A stretch of DNA of 64,000 nucleotides from Crocodylus rhombifer (taxonomy: Eukaryota; Chordata; Crocodylia; Crocodylidae), in NCBI GenBank assembly GCA_038503035.1, contig JAVSML010025529.1, positions 281,219 through 345,218 on the forward strand, given 5' to 3'. This document shows, piece after piece, positions 45,945 to 56,813 of this stretch. The notes beneath the pieces are model-generated. The model had not been told where the DNA came from. It did no database searches and saw only the letters and a program-made list of their open reading frames with translations. The translations under genes and the position numbers were made by a program. How positions within the stretch are numbered: position 1 is the stretch's first letter; each line of letters begins with the position of its first letter.

Positions 45945-46480
45945 CTAGTTTAAAGTCTTCCTCACTAGGTTAGCAAGTCTGTCTGCAAAGATGCTCTTCT
46001 CTCTCTTTGTCAGGTGGACCCTATCTCTTGCTAACAATTCTTCTTGGAACAACATCCGATGTTCAAAGAAGCTGAATCCCTGCTGGTGACACCACCCATG
46101 CAGCCATGCACTGACCTGCAGGATGTGTCCACTCCTGCCAGGGCCCTTCCCCTTGACTGGAAGGATTGAGGAGAACATGACCTGTGCCCTTATCCCCTTC
46201 ACCCTTGCACCCAGAGCCCTGTAGTCACTCTTGATCTGATCAGGGTCACCCCTGGCAGTATCATTAGTGCCCACATGGATAAGCAGCATGGGGTAGTAAT
46301 CAGAGGGTCACACAAATCTCAGTAATCCTTCCATGACATTTCAGATCTGGACTCCAGACAAGCAGCAGACCTCCTGGGACAACAGGTCAGGCCAGCAGAT
46401 GGATCCCTCCTTCCCCTACAGAAGGGAATCTCCAACCACCACCACCCATCGCTTCCTCTTCATGGCAGTAGTCTCGATCC
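45945..46480 (-). pseudogene. CR1 ORF1 esterase domain (minus copy)
   Basis: Minus-strand reading gives VVVVGDSLL then a stop then GKEGSICWPD (block I, near 46400-46440), LLIHVGTNDTARGDPDQIKS (block III, 46260), and ARDRVHLTKREKSIFADRLA (block V with D..H). Here the G-D-S and G-T-N-D catalytic blocks are intact, in contrast to the plus-strand copy at 33191, but a stop directly follows block I and a frameshift separates the halves. The domain is the esterase described for CR1-type ORF1. Confidence 0.82.
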
Positions 46481-46604
46481 TTCCCACCTCGGGGAATCCT
46501 GCCCTGGACTCCTCCACCAATGAATGTGCTCTTCCTCCTCTGTTGCTAGCACTCCGTATCTGTTCTCTAGACAAACTGCTACACATGGGGATGACTACTT
46601 CTTC

Positions 46605-46895
46605 TCATGGCCATAAGACACAAGCTTCCTGCTTCCACCTTGGTGGGGAGTCCATACCCTCTTCCTTTTCTAGCACCACCTCGGGCAGTCCTTTCTCCAC
46701 AGCCCTAGAAGTATCCTCCAGCATAGAATCAACTAAATCCTCATGACCCAGGATGCTCTGGACTCTTGCTACCTTCTCCTGTAGTTCTCTTGCCTTTTCC
46801 CAGAGGGAGACCACCAGAAGGCTCCTTTCCCACTGCAGGCACCCCCCACCTGGCTGACACTGGAAGAAAGCTGCAAGCTGCAGTCTGCACAGCAC
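46605..46895 (-). pseudogene. CR1 ORF1 N-terminal coiled-coil region (minus copy)
   Basis: The frame includes EKARELQEKVARVQSILGHE, a heptad-like pattern, followed by DLVDSMLEDTSRAVEKGLPE. It lies upstream of the esterase domain, matching the position of the VTELQAWVNKLHAIRAHK segment in the plus-strand CR1. It probably mediates ORF1 self-association or RNA binding in active relatives. Confidence 0.6.
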
Positions 46896-47305
46896 CAGAC
46901 CAGGACCTGAGTGGAAGCCTCAATGGTGTGTGGTTCTTCCTGGACAGATATCTCACAGGTGAAAGCAGAGAAAGAGCTGGAAGTTGGCAGTGGCTCTGAG
47001 ATTGCAATGTCCTCCAGCCATGTTTCTGGTTCTGCCAATCTGCTGCCTCTCACTTCCAAACAGACCTTCCCTAGCAAACTGCTCTGTAACTGGCCTGTTT
47101 GCTGTTGCTTGATCTCAAGGGCTCCCTTTTCCCTGCATCCTCTTTCCTCTCAGCAAGCTTCCAGTGAAGAAATGAGAGTGAGATTCCAAGCAAACTCCCC
47201 CTTGCTCTGGACTCTAGTTAAACAAGGGGGCTAAGTCTTTGTCTAGCTGCTAAATTAAAACTATAGTTAGTCCTAGTTACATATAAAAAAAACTTACCTG
47301 TCAAG

Positions 47306-48103
47306 TAGGGCTGTGCAAAGCTTCAGTCCCTGATTCAATTCAGCGGAGATTTGGCATGATTTGGTGGCCAAATCTCCTAATCTGAATCAAATCAGAGGAC
47401 GCTTTAATCTCTTTGAATCAAATCAGAACCCTCCAAATCAATTCAGAGAGATTCGGAAAGATTTGGCGATTCAGACATAGACACAGCTTTAAATGTTTTT
47501 TCTACATACCTCAAGGTAGCAGGGGCTTGTGAATGCTGCAATGCTGGGGCACATGGAGCATCCCACAGAAGTGCAAGGGGCTCCACAGCACGCTCGGCAG
47601 CAGACCCGGAAGTGGACCAGAAGCACTTCCCAGTCCACCAGGGAGGTCGCGGAGGTCCCCGCCATGCCTCCGCGGCTCAGTGACTGGTGCTTCCTGGGTC
47701 TGGGGGGACCTGGGGTCCCCCCATGGCCAATCACCGAGCTGGGGAGGTGCAGGCAGTCTGCCACCCTGGCAGACCCAAAAGTGGACTGGAAGTACTTCCA
47801 GTCCACTTCCGGGTTCACTGGGGGGGGGGGGGGGGGGGGGGGGGGCCTACACTCCTATGGGATGTTCCATCTGCCCCAGCATCACAGTGTTCATGAGCCA
47901 CACCTGGTACCTTGAGTTATATAGAAAAAACATTTAAAACTGTGTCTATGTCTGAATCGCCGATTCTCCGAATCAGTATCGAATCTTCAGATTCGGATTT
48001 GGCCAAATTGAATCAGGGACAGTGATCCGAATCAACAAATTGAATCACTGTCCCTGATTCATGCGGAATCCTAATGGAGTAGGGCCCACTTCACACACCC
48101 CTA
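47306..48103. mobile_element. 798-bp foldback hAT element inside the CR1 5' region
   Basis: The tips are tagggctgtgcaaag and, inverted, taggggtgtgtgaag, matching at 13 of 15. It is flanked by ctgtcaag (47298-47305) and ctttcaag (48104-48111), an 8-bp duplication with one mismatch. Nearly the whole element is a palindrome: the left arm (to about 47600) pairs with the right arm (from about 47846), and an inner pair around cacttccagtcc also folds. A 26-G run sits near the centre. Open frames here are palindrome shadows. Confidence 0.85.
47820..47845. repeat. Poly-G homopolymer
   Basis: About 26 G in a row near the centre of the foldback element; true length uncertain. Confidence 0.9.
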
Positions 48104-48111
48104 CTTTCAAG

Positions 48112-48515
48112 CTCCCCTTCAAAGACAGGGGTGGCAAACCGCTTGCAAACTATCCTGTTTGCTTCTCCCTGTTTGCTGTACCCCTGGTCACTTGAACTGC
48201 CTCCTAATATACCTTTCCTGGGCCTGGACTGGCTAGATCCCTCTGTTAGGGCTCTTTGTCACACCCAGGCAGGAATCAATCAGCAATCAGTCCGCTCAGC
48301 TGCTCAAAGCACACACCCAAGCACACAAAGCCACCAAACAGCCCTCAGCAAGCCAAGCATATGAGCAACTTGGCTCAGTTACCTTCTCAGAGCAGGACCT
48401 GGTGCCTGGTTCCTCTTCCCCTTCCTCCTCTTGCTTCCAGCAAGCTGCTTCCAAACTGTCCTGTTTACTTCTCCCTGTTCACTACTCATGCCTTTTGGGG
48501 GTCTTTAAATGTTGA
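48112..48515 (-). promoter_or_regulatory. CR1 5' UTR-like region with subrepeats
   Basis: On the minus strand this lies upstream of ORF1. Related pieces recur three times: tcctgtttgcttctccctg (48150), tcctgtttacttctccctg (48460) and ggcctgtttgctgttgc (47090). Repeated modules are usual in LINE 5' UTRs, which serve as internal promoters. The 5' limit near 48515 is approximate. Confidence 0.45.
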
Positions 48516-50205
48516 GAAGGGCAATACCAAGACATCTAGGTTGATGCTTACAAACGCGGCTTGAAATTGTTGTTGCCTCCACTTTGGGATGCTCAGAAAA
48601 ATGAAGCCCCTTTAGGGAGTCTCCGTGGTTGGCCTTCCAAAAGGGGGCCCCCCTTGAACACAAGATACATTTGAAACTAACAGGCATTTTGGCCTCATGC
48701 TGTCATCTGTGTAGGCACATCGATAAGTGGATTGGTTTTTAGAGTTTCCGAACATCTAAAGTTTCCATGTATGTTAATAGGAATTTCATGGGCCCACTCA
48801 TTCTGGACATTAGGCACTATGGCCAGTTTCTAATTGACTTACTGGGTATCTACATGGATTTAGGCATTTAAGTACAATTATATTCCCCTTGTTCAAGTCC
48901 CTGAAAACTATTAATGCAATTTTGACCTTGTAACACCATCACCTTCCCCTTAAAACTGAGTTATAAAAATACAGCGGAAAAGGCTCCACCACCTTCTGTA
49001 GTTTTTCAGGGACTCAAACAGGGTGGAATAGAATCTCAGTCAGGTGCCTAAGTCCACGTACAAGCCTAGTAGGAGGACCAGAAGCTGGTCTGAGTTGGGC
49101 CCCTGCATTTGAAAAAGTTGTCTGTTGTTATAAAATAATGGTTTGAATGCTGTAGTAGCAGCAAGGAGAATGTAAATGCTAAAAAAAAGTTCCTCCTTCC
49201 TACTAGACCTTGCAGCTGGTGATAGAGAAGAAGTTTGTGTGCAGTGGGGGAACAATGTACAATCCAACACAGCAGCTGGACAAAACATCCAGACTGCAGC
49301 AGTCTTGCTGCATGAGTTAATAAGTATAGTTGCATCTCTGCCCAGCAGCATTTTTAACCCAGGTAGATGGAAAAGATCATGGTGGGGGTGTACAAAGCCT
49401 TTTGAGATAGATTATAAGTAGCATTTGTGGGGTGGGTGACCAGAGCACAAGTCCAAGGCACCAACTTAAAGAAGGTGCCAGAATAGAGTGTAAGGGAGCA
49501 CCACCCTGCTACGCTATAGACTCCCTTGCCATTGGTGATGAGAATTGATGGCAAGTGGACTAGTCTGGGGTTGGGACTAGTTTTATGCTTTGGCCTTGGG
49601 GAGTGCAGGCATAGGAATTGCTTGAAGCTGGTGGTTCCTTTTCTCCTGTGGGAGATGCCACAGTTGTATGGGGGAGTTTCAGCAACCAGCAGCTGCCTTA
49701 GTTGCTGCTGAATTTAGTGTAGTCTGTTACTGGGGTAATACGAATGGTCAGCACTGGGTGGTGGTGTGAACATGGCAGCTGCAACAGGTGGCTGCAGGAG
49801 GGTCCATGCACCCAACGGTTACTGTGTTAACCCCCTGCCTGCTGCCTGTGCTTACATCTTCCCTGCTGCTGCAGCAGTGGTATCCCCGGGGGGGGGAAGG
49901 GCTTGAGGCTGATGAAGGTTCAGCCAAGGACAGGGATTTTGACTGGGATGTACCAGTGCTTCAACTGAGACTAAAACCCACTGCGGGTCTTGCCTTTCCA
50001 CTCAGGGTCAGACCAAATGCCATTTGAGGTCAGGAAGGCATTTTATCCCATGGTCAGATTGATATGGACTGTGGGGTTTTTGCCTTCCTCTGTAGTGGGT
50101 GAAGGCACAGAGCCCCAGTGCTTACCTCTTCCGTGGATGTCTCAAGTGAATTTTAACAGTGTGCTCTGCCTTGTGGTAATGCAACAGGGCTGCCTGTGCA
50201 GTTTT
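48516..50205. other. Background, no gene recognised
   Basis: No coding motif. 49900-50205 leads into a CR1 tail and may be unrecognised CR1 3' sequence. Confidence 0.45.
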
Positions 50206-50330
50206 AGTAATAGGTTAGACAAGGAGTTGTATGAACTGGTTTAGATAGGGATGGCTCTGCCTCGAGCAGCAGGTTGGACTAGATGACCTCCTGAGGTCCC
50301 TTCCAACCCTACTTCTCTATGACTCTATGA
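50206..50330 (+). mobile_element. CR1 3' tail fragment
   Basis: Contains ggttggactagatgacctc, then gaggtcccttccaaccc, ending tctatgactctatga. This is the canonical amniote CR1 3' terminus. Severely 5'-truncated. Confidence 0.88.
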
Positions 50331-52046
50331 GGAGACTGGGACATGATCCCTGTGCCGTCTGGGGTGCAAACTTTACAGGTTATGCCTTTGCCTGTTATCA
50401 AACATGGAAATTCTGATAGGAAAGGCAGAGAGTGCAAAGAAAAGACATTCCCCCATGGGGAAATGCCAACAGGGACATAAACTAATAACCATCTCCTAAA
50501 TGCCCCTCTTCCTGGAGCTTGGCACAGGTGTCCAGGGGGAAATAGCTGGAGTGATCTGGCAATCCCCAATTATGGTAAGTTTAGAGCAGCCTCTAACCTG
50601 CTCTAAACTGCACCAGAGCTGAGGCTAGGGCAGGGAACCAGAAAGTGACCCTCCTCTGGTCCCTTGCTCTACTGTGCTCAGACTCTGACCCAGGAAAGGC
50701 AGGAACTCCCATGACTGCTGCAAAAAAGTGAGTAGGGTTAGACTTTTGGAGAAACTCCACATTTCTTGTATATTCAAAAAAGCTGTCACCCTCAGAAACC
50801 TTATGTTGAAGAGGAGAGGAAGTTCATAATAAGCAAAATATGGCTTATGAGAAGACTAAAGCTATGCAATTGGCTGAGGCTGGCCTCTGCACAGGATCAA
50901 TTCTGTAAACCTGTAATACATGAGCCAAAAAAAAAAATCATTGGAGGTTTTTAGGGAGCATTAAGCACTTTGTTTAACTTGTTACAGAGAACTACACAGA
51001 TGCGTGTCTCCACTTGCCTTGCCTACCTGGGTTACCTTGGGTAACTCTGCCTCCTAATGCAAAGTTCCTACCCTCCTTACAAATTCCACCCTAATCCTGC
51101 CGGTTATTTCATCACATGGGAGCCTGTCTCATTTAGGCTTGCAGTTCTTCCTCTCCCCTTCAACAAAAGGTGCAAAAGCATTCTAGCCATGAGTTTGTTG
51201 CAATTCCTTTTCACCTGAGGTATAGTGAACCAATGAGTTATTTTAGTGTTGGAGAAAAGTTTTTGTTTTAATTTACCCAAACAAACAAATGAATGCTGCT
51301 TCTGATGAGATTTGGTAACAGTGCTCTTTCTACATTGTAATAGTCACCTGACAAGCTCTAAGACAAGTTCACCCCTAAGCAGAGCTGAACTCTCTCCCCT
51401 CTGCACCTTTCACACACTTTCTTCACTTCAGCTATCACACAAACCATCAACTGTGTAGGCCAGATCTTCAGCCTTACTCCTCAAATCAGACTGACTTTAA
51501 TGAAATCAAAGGAGCCAGAGAAAATTATACTAAAAGACGATCTGGTCCCATGTTTCCAGTTAAAGAGAGTTAATGTGGAAAAGCTGCTGTTATTAAACAT
51601 CAGGATAATTACATGAATAAAACAGCAAGATACAACAAATGCCATGCAGATGAACTTGAAAGAAAAATATTACTATATGCATTTGGCAATGTCACATGTC
51701 AAAGCATCTGTTGCAACCAAAACAAAAAAGGATTTATGGCTTGACCTATTTTTGACCTCACCCAACACAGAGGCCTCAGATGTAGCAGCTCCAGTTGGGT
51801 GCATTAAAAAAACCATAAAAGGTGGCATTGATAAACAACACAAAGCTTTCAATATTATTCCAGAAATTCATTTAAACTGATGCAATTTTATGGGTTGCAT
51901 TTGCATATTTGGGGTTGGTGGGGTGTCTGAGGGAAAGACAGTTAAGCAAGAAACTGAATAAAAGCATCAACTATCCCAGAAAAGCCTTTACACTAGAAAG
52001 AAGAATATATTTTCAAGTCCCAGTAAGTTGTTTACATTTTACATCC
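50331..52046. other. AT-rich background, no gene recognised
   Basis: No gene or delimitable repeat. Confidence 0.5.
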
Positions 52047-52200
52047 ACAGAAATGCATAAGCTTTCATAGGCAACAGCCTACTTCATCAGATGATATGAA
52101 TCAAAGCATATGGTCAAGTAGACTGTTACCTATGAAAGCTTATGTATTTTTGACTCAGCTGGTTTCTGAGAGGCCACCCTGCCCTGTCTTGTGTCTGACT
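52047..52200. mobile_element. Penelope-like tail with inverted-repeat head
   Basis: Arms 52051-52084 and 52116-52149 are inverted copies (31 of 34; all three differences are transitions), with core cctatgaaagcttatg. It is followed by gtctgactttagaccaac, a tail common in reptilian repeats. Architecture matches 42786-42911: hairpin, then a tail containing 'gacyaacaYRG'. Confidence 0.6.
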
Positions 52201-53178
52201 TTAGACCAACATAGTTAACTACTTGTCTTTGTTTATGGGGAGTGAGAGAGATGCAGATTCAAAGCTCTCTACCCTGTTTTAGCCCCGGTGACTGAGAGGT
52301 TGGGTCACTCAGCTAGGAAGCTGGAGACCCAGCTTCTAGGCCCAGGTGAGTGCCCCAAGCATTTGATCACTGGGCTAAAACTTGTGGGTGGGGGCTCCTC
52401 CTCTGGATGCTAACCCCCACTAACTACAGATTTGGAGCTAAAATTTTGGGGCATAAGATGCTGGTACACAGGGTACATGTGTGTACCCAGGCATTTGCAG
52501 GGCCAGTGCATGGTCTACTGCACATGCTAGCCTACATGAATAGTGCTCATGTCCATGTATGCATTCACACTGCCCAGAAACAGAATTGCTACCAGCATGT
52601 AAATGCCAAGAATGCCCCATTGATGAATAAGTTGCTGTGTAAATGACTAAAAAGAAATATAATAAGTGTCTACATTTCAGTACCTCAGGATCTTTGTCTC
52701 AGGTTCTTAAGTCACTTGGATGCTATTGAAGCTTTTACCTGTTGAACTTTATGGCAGCAAAATATAACAGCAGAGGCAGGTGATCGATGAAAAGTGGAGC
52801 TATGCTGCACTGCACCACTAAAAGCCATTTCCCAGTACAAAGTTATATAGACGTTGCAGAAAAAACGATATACAGAACAGTGCTTGTGGCTATTAAACTG
52901 CTGCAGGAAGATAAGAAGTCCCAAGAGCCTCTCACTGTTTTCTTGTGGAACGTGCAGCAGGTTTTCCTTGGACACACAAATAGAATGAGCTTTCATACCT
53001 GTGGCAAAGGGTAAAACAGCTTGTTAGGACTTTTGGGTTTCCGCGAAAGTTTTTTAAACAAAGCATTTGTTTTAGCTTAACCCAGAGACCATCCTGAGCC
53101 ACAAATCTGAAGCTAGATTCAATTCTTCCCCCAGCTCAGGGCTGCTTGGCCCACTGCTGCTATCCCTTTGTGGGAGAG
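52201..53178. other. Background with possible SINE relic, no gene
   Basis: 52260-52380 (gactgagaggttgggtcactcagc, ctgatcactggg-like) vaguely resembles tRNA-derived SINE sequence. The frame at 52787-53014 has no recognisable domain. Confidence 0.35.
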
Positions 53179-54015
53179 AGTAACAGGAGGCCAGGGGCTC
53201 TTGTTACTTTAAGGGAGAAGTTGCAGCAGGGCTGTCCCCAGGTGGTAGAAGACAGCAGATAATGGGCTAGCTGCAGGGCAGATGGCAGCCAAGGGCATGC
53301 GGGCTGCAAGTGCCTGTTGTGGGTCTACGTGCCTAGCAATAGGGCAGAGCCCTAGTTAGAATACCTGACTGGAAATGCTGAAGCCAGGGGATATAAGCCT
53401 GGGTCCCTGAGGCAGAGGAGGCAGTGCAGCCCTGAACTCTGCAGAGATAGGAGGTCCTGCCAGCTTATCCTGGGGAGGAATGGGAGCTGCAGGTCATGGC
53501 AAGCACACCCAGGGGTGAGACAACAAGAGAGTGGAGAGGTGGCTTGGCAGTGGTATGACAGCCCAGAGGCAGCAACCGAGGTGGCTTGAGGCTGAGAGAG
53601 CCAGAGCCTGAGCCCAGAGGGGTTGCCCAAGGTGGCCACGGGCTGACAGGAGGCTGAGACTGAAAGGCTACCATCCCACAGCCGAAGTAACCTGTAGGCA
53701 AAGGCTATGAAGGCCAAAACCTATACAGGAAGGTAAATGGTGACAGAGTGACATCTGCAAAGCATGGGCATGGCTATGGGGAGGCAGGAGGCCACAACTA
53801 AGAGCCCTAAGGCTTAAATAAGGGCCAACTGGGCCACAGGTAGTTACTACTAGTTCACAGTGCCAGCCAGACACAAGTAGGTCCACCATGGTGGAGACAG
53901 ATACCTGTGGAGAGCTGAGTACTTTGGAGTCAGTGAGCTGAGGCCCTGGAGGCCCTGAGGGGTTGATTAGATTTGCAGACAATAATGAAAGCACTCTGGA
54001 ATGCAGGGGCAGCCT
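53179..54015 (+). repeat. LTR-like repeat, copy 2
   Basis: Starts agtaacaggaggcc, then cttgttactttaagg, closely resembling the minus-strand LTR starts at 11530 and 21641. Shares gttactttaag, the TATA-like ggggatataagcctgg (about 53389), ctgaggcagagg and gggccacaggt with 22946-23925. A possible polyadenylation-like aaataag lies at about 53816. The 3' end is not clear and no target duplication was found. Confidence 0.6.
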
Positions 54016-54096
54016 CCCAATCAGTATCCAAGGGACATCAAGGCATGGCATGCCAAACAAACCAGGGAGGTTAATTGGATTTGGGCGGCCCTAGGT

Positions 54097-55775
54097 CTCG
54101 GGCAGGCAATTACTTCAGCTAGAGGGCAGCTTAATGAGTTTTGGCAAGCTGTTGAGGGCCGCAGGGGTAGACCCGTCCCTTGATAGGTGCCCCACCCCCT
54201 GTTTGTCATCTTGGGACTAGAAGTCCCACCCCCAAACCCCTGACCTTCAGCACCAGAAGTCCCTCCCCTTGCCCCCAGAAGTACTGCGGGAAGGGGGTTT
54301 GCCATCTTGGAACCAAAAAAAAAAAACAAGTTATAAAAGGTAAAAGATTTCAAACATTGACCATAATTTAATTTTATTTAAAAAAATATTTTTGTGCTTG
54401 CATTGAGTATATAGAGATGATAGCATAATACCGCAAAATGAAGTCTTACTCATGTATACTATAGGGGTGTGGAGGAGTATGTGTGGGTGGGTATGGGGTT
54501 TGTGGGGGCATGTGGGTATGGCAGGTTTGTGGAGGGGGTGTTTGTGGGGATGTATGGGTGTGTGTGGGTGAGTATGGGGTTTCTGGGGTGCGTGGAGGGG
54601 GAGGGAGGCTAGAGATGTGGGGTGGTGGGATGTGGGCAGGTAATAGTGAGCAAAGCTTCCCCCAGAGGCATTCAGGTGTGTGTGGGAGGGTGCATGTAAG
54701 AAGGGGTGTGGGGTTATGGTGTTTGTGGGGTATGTGATTGTGCATGAGGGAGGGTGTGATTGTGGGGCTTGCGGGTGAGAGTTTGTGGGTATGGTTGGGC
54801 GTGCATGGGAGCCCCCAGCAGGCACCCCCCTGAGCTGGTCAGCACCCACACCCATGCTGCAACAGCTCAGAACCCATGCACCCTGAGGCACCTCCCCACC
54901 ACCACAAACAGCGCGCAGCCCCTGCCTTGCCCCATGCTTGGTCCGGACTCACCCTGGTGGGAGCGGATCAGTGGAAACCCAAAGGCATAGCACCGACCCA
55001 GTGTGCCCCACACCTGCTCTACACTGCCCACTCGTGGAGCATCCTGCCGCCCCCTGGGCATGCAGCAAGGCTGGGACAGCTCTGTGGCTAAACTGCCTTT
55101 CTAGGCAGCCCAGGCAGCAGCGGATCCTTCTGGCTGCCACCACCGCTGGCCCCAGCCCCACAGTACCAGAGGGAAACCACGCACACAACCCTGGCTAGGC
55201 CTGCCCTGCACCTGCTCTGGACTCGCCTGCACTGAGCAGCAGTGGTTGCTGGGCAGAAACTGTCACTTGGTGCAGGAAAAAAGTGGCCACTGTCACCACT
55301 GCCCCTGGGCAGCCCAGAGGCAGTGGTGACAGCAGTAGAGATGCAGGGCATTCCAGCATGGGATCCAGACGGCTGCAGCAGGAAGTGCCTGTCAGTGGCA
55401 GGGGCAAGAGGGCAGCACTTTTTCCCTATGCCAAAGAACAGTTTCTGTCCAGTTGCTGCTGCTGCTCAGCATAGGTGAGTCCAGAGCAGGTGCAGGATGG
55501 GCTGGGTTGGGGCTATATGTGCAGGTCCCCACCAGTACCGCAGGGCTGGGGCCAGTGGCAGCGGTAGCTGGAAGGAGCTGCCGCTGCCTGGTCTACCTAG
55601 AAAGGCAGTCCAACCACGGAGCTGTCCCATCCCCACTGTGTGCCCACAGAGCAGCAGGACATACCATGGCTGGACAGTGCCTGGGCCACGCGGGACTGAA
55701 AAACCCACCATGAGCCAGACAAAGACTCTCCACAGGCCAAATCTGGCCTGCAGGCCATATTTTGCCCACCCCTGC
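54097..55775. mobile_element. 1.68-kb foldback hAT element
   Basis: Flanked by ccctaggt (54089-54096) and ctctaggt (55776-55783), an 8-bp duplication with one mismatch. The right tip, inverted, is caggggtgggcaaaa, a classic hAT tip; the left tip ctcgggcaggcaat is a decayed version. Roughly 54980-55305 pairs with 55315-55720 as a large palindrome centred on a pair of caccactgcc/ggcagtggtg motifs. The left third is not part of the palindrome and includes a GT-rich minisatellite. No transposase is encoded. Confidence 0.85.
54463..54800. repeat. GT-rich minisatellite with strong strand bias
   Basis: Irregular repeats of tgtgggtgggtatggggtttgt-like units (each shorter than 20 bases) with runs of 3-5 G on the plus strand. 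The G-runs could form quadruplexes. The reverse frame yields artefactual His/Pro/Thr-rich ORFs. Confidence 0.85.
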
Positions 55776-55783
55776 TCTAGGTG

Positions 55784-56446
55784 ATGTCATGGCTGCCCCA
55801 GGCCTGTCCTGCCACAGAGGGTTATTTCTGCCAGCACCTAGAAAACCCCCCTCACACACTCTAGTTTTCACATGGCATTTTGACCTCCTTTTGCTTTCCA
55901 GAGAAGAACATCAGAACTTTTCCTACAGTCTGCCCTGCCTCCCCCACCTGCAGTTTACTTCTGCATATTATTCTAGGGGCCACTGCCAAGGTAAGAAGAG
56001 TGCCATATTTGGAGCTACTATCTGGCATCCAAGAGGCTCAGTATCACACAGGGAGAGTCTGGGGACAGGACAGGTATGGGGCATGGGAAGGGTTCAGGAA
56101 CAAAAGCAGCTGGAAATGCAGGGGAGGAGAAGCTTGATGGGGCTACATGTGTGGAAGGAGCCACTGGAGTAGCCTGTGGAAAGCCGTAGAGCTGGGGGCA
56201 GTGCTGGAACACCGTACAAGAGCATCTAGACACGGCCCTATCTGGGAGAGAGACAAGGGGAGGATACAGCAAGTGAACCAGGGGACAAAAAAAGGACTTG
56301 CATCAGTCTTGTATGGGTTGTTGTGAGAGTGGGGCAATCTCATGGTGTTGCCTAAGAAATGGCTGAAATGACTCCACTGATTAGCAGTCCCAGGCCTGCT
56401 CCAAGTCATGCTGATTAGTCCTAAGAAATAGAAAATAGATATAGAC
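55784..56446. other. Background, no gene recognised
   Basis: No gene or delimitable repeat recognised. Confidence 0.45.
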
Positions 56447-56813
56447 CAGTGGTACTCAACCTTCTGGCCCCACAGACCAGATGAGTGGGCTGGGGCAATC
56501 CTATACATCAGCCCAATCCTGCACTCTGGATCTGGTCACATGTTGATCTGACCCCATGCACCTGTCCTACTGTGGGCAGACCAATGATTTAACACACAGG
56601 ACCATGTCAACTGGTGATCTAACACACAAAACTACATGATCTGGTCCATGGGGCTCCTCACAGGTCTGAAAACTTGGCAGTAGGGGAGTGGCAATTAATG
56701 CTGCCACCACTCCCCCACTGCCTAATTCCCAGACTCCTGTGGAGCACCATGAACCAGATGACACAGCTTTGTGGGCTGAATCTGGCCTATGGGCTGGAGG
56801 TTGAGCACCAGTG
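56447..56813. mobile_element. hAT MITE
   Basis: The tips are cagtggtactcaacc and, inverted, cactggtgctcaacc. Flanks atatagac (56439-56446) and atacagat (56814-56821) agree at 6 of 8 positions, as expected of an old hAT duplication. 367 bp, non-coding. Confidence 0.75.

Larger units (their letters stand above)
39963..48515 (-). mobile_element. Near-full-length CR1 LINE (minus strand), multiply interrupted
   Basis: The 3' tail (minus strand ...atgttctatgattctatgaa) is at 39963. Going up in coordinate come the C-terminal ORF2, reverse transcriptase, linker, endonuclease (45190-45939), ORF1 esterase (45945-46480), ORF1 coiled coil (46605-46895) and a 5' UTR-like region to about 48515. Primary insertions are 40577-42249 (DNA element), 42786-42911 (Penelope-like tail), 43659-45067 (LTR) and 47306-48103 (hAT). 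Two carry further insertions. Excluding all inserts leaves about 4.5 kb. Part of the reverse transcriptase is also deleted. Confidence 0.8.

Noticed and set aside
47489..47937. Overlapping open frames with Gly-runs
   Set aside because: They are mirror translations of the foldback hAT arms and a poly-G tract.
52787..53014. 75-codon open frame that could be a small exon
   Set aside because: No motif, no convincing splice sites in a consistent phase, and no related frame nearby.
54463..54800. Interstitial telomere repeat
   Set aside because: The units are irregular GGGTGT/GTGG types, not TTAGGG.
54331..54891. His/Pro/Thr-rich minus-strand open frame
   Set aside because: It is a translation of the GT-rich minisatellite; no initiation context or family similarity.
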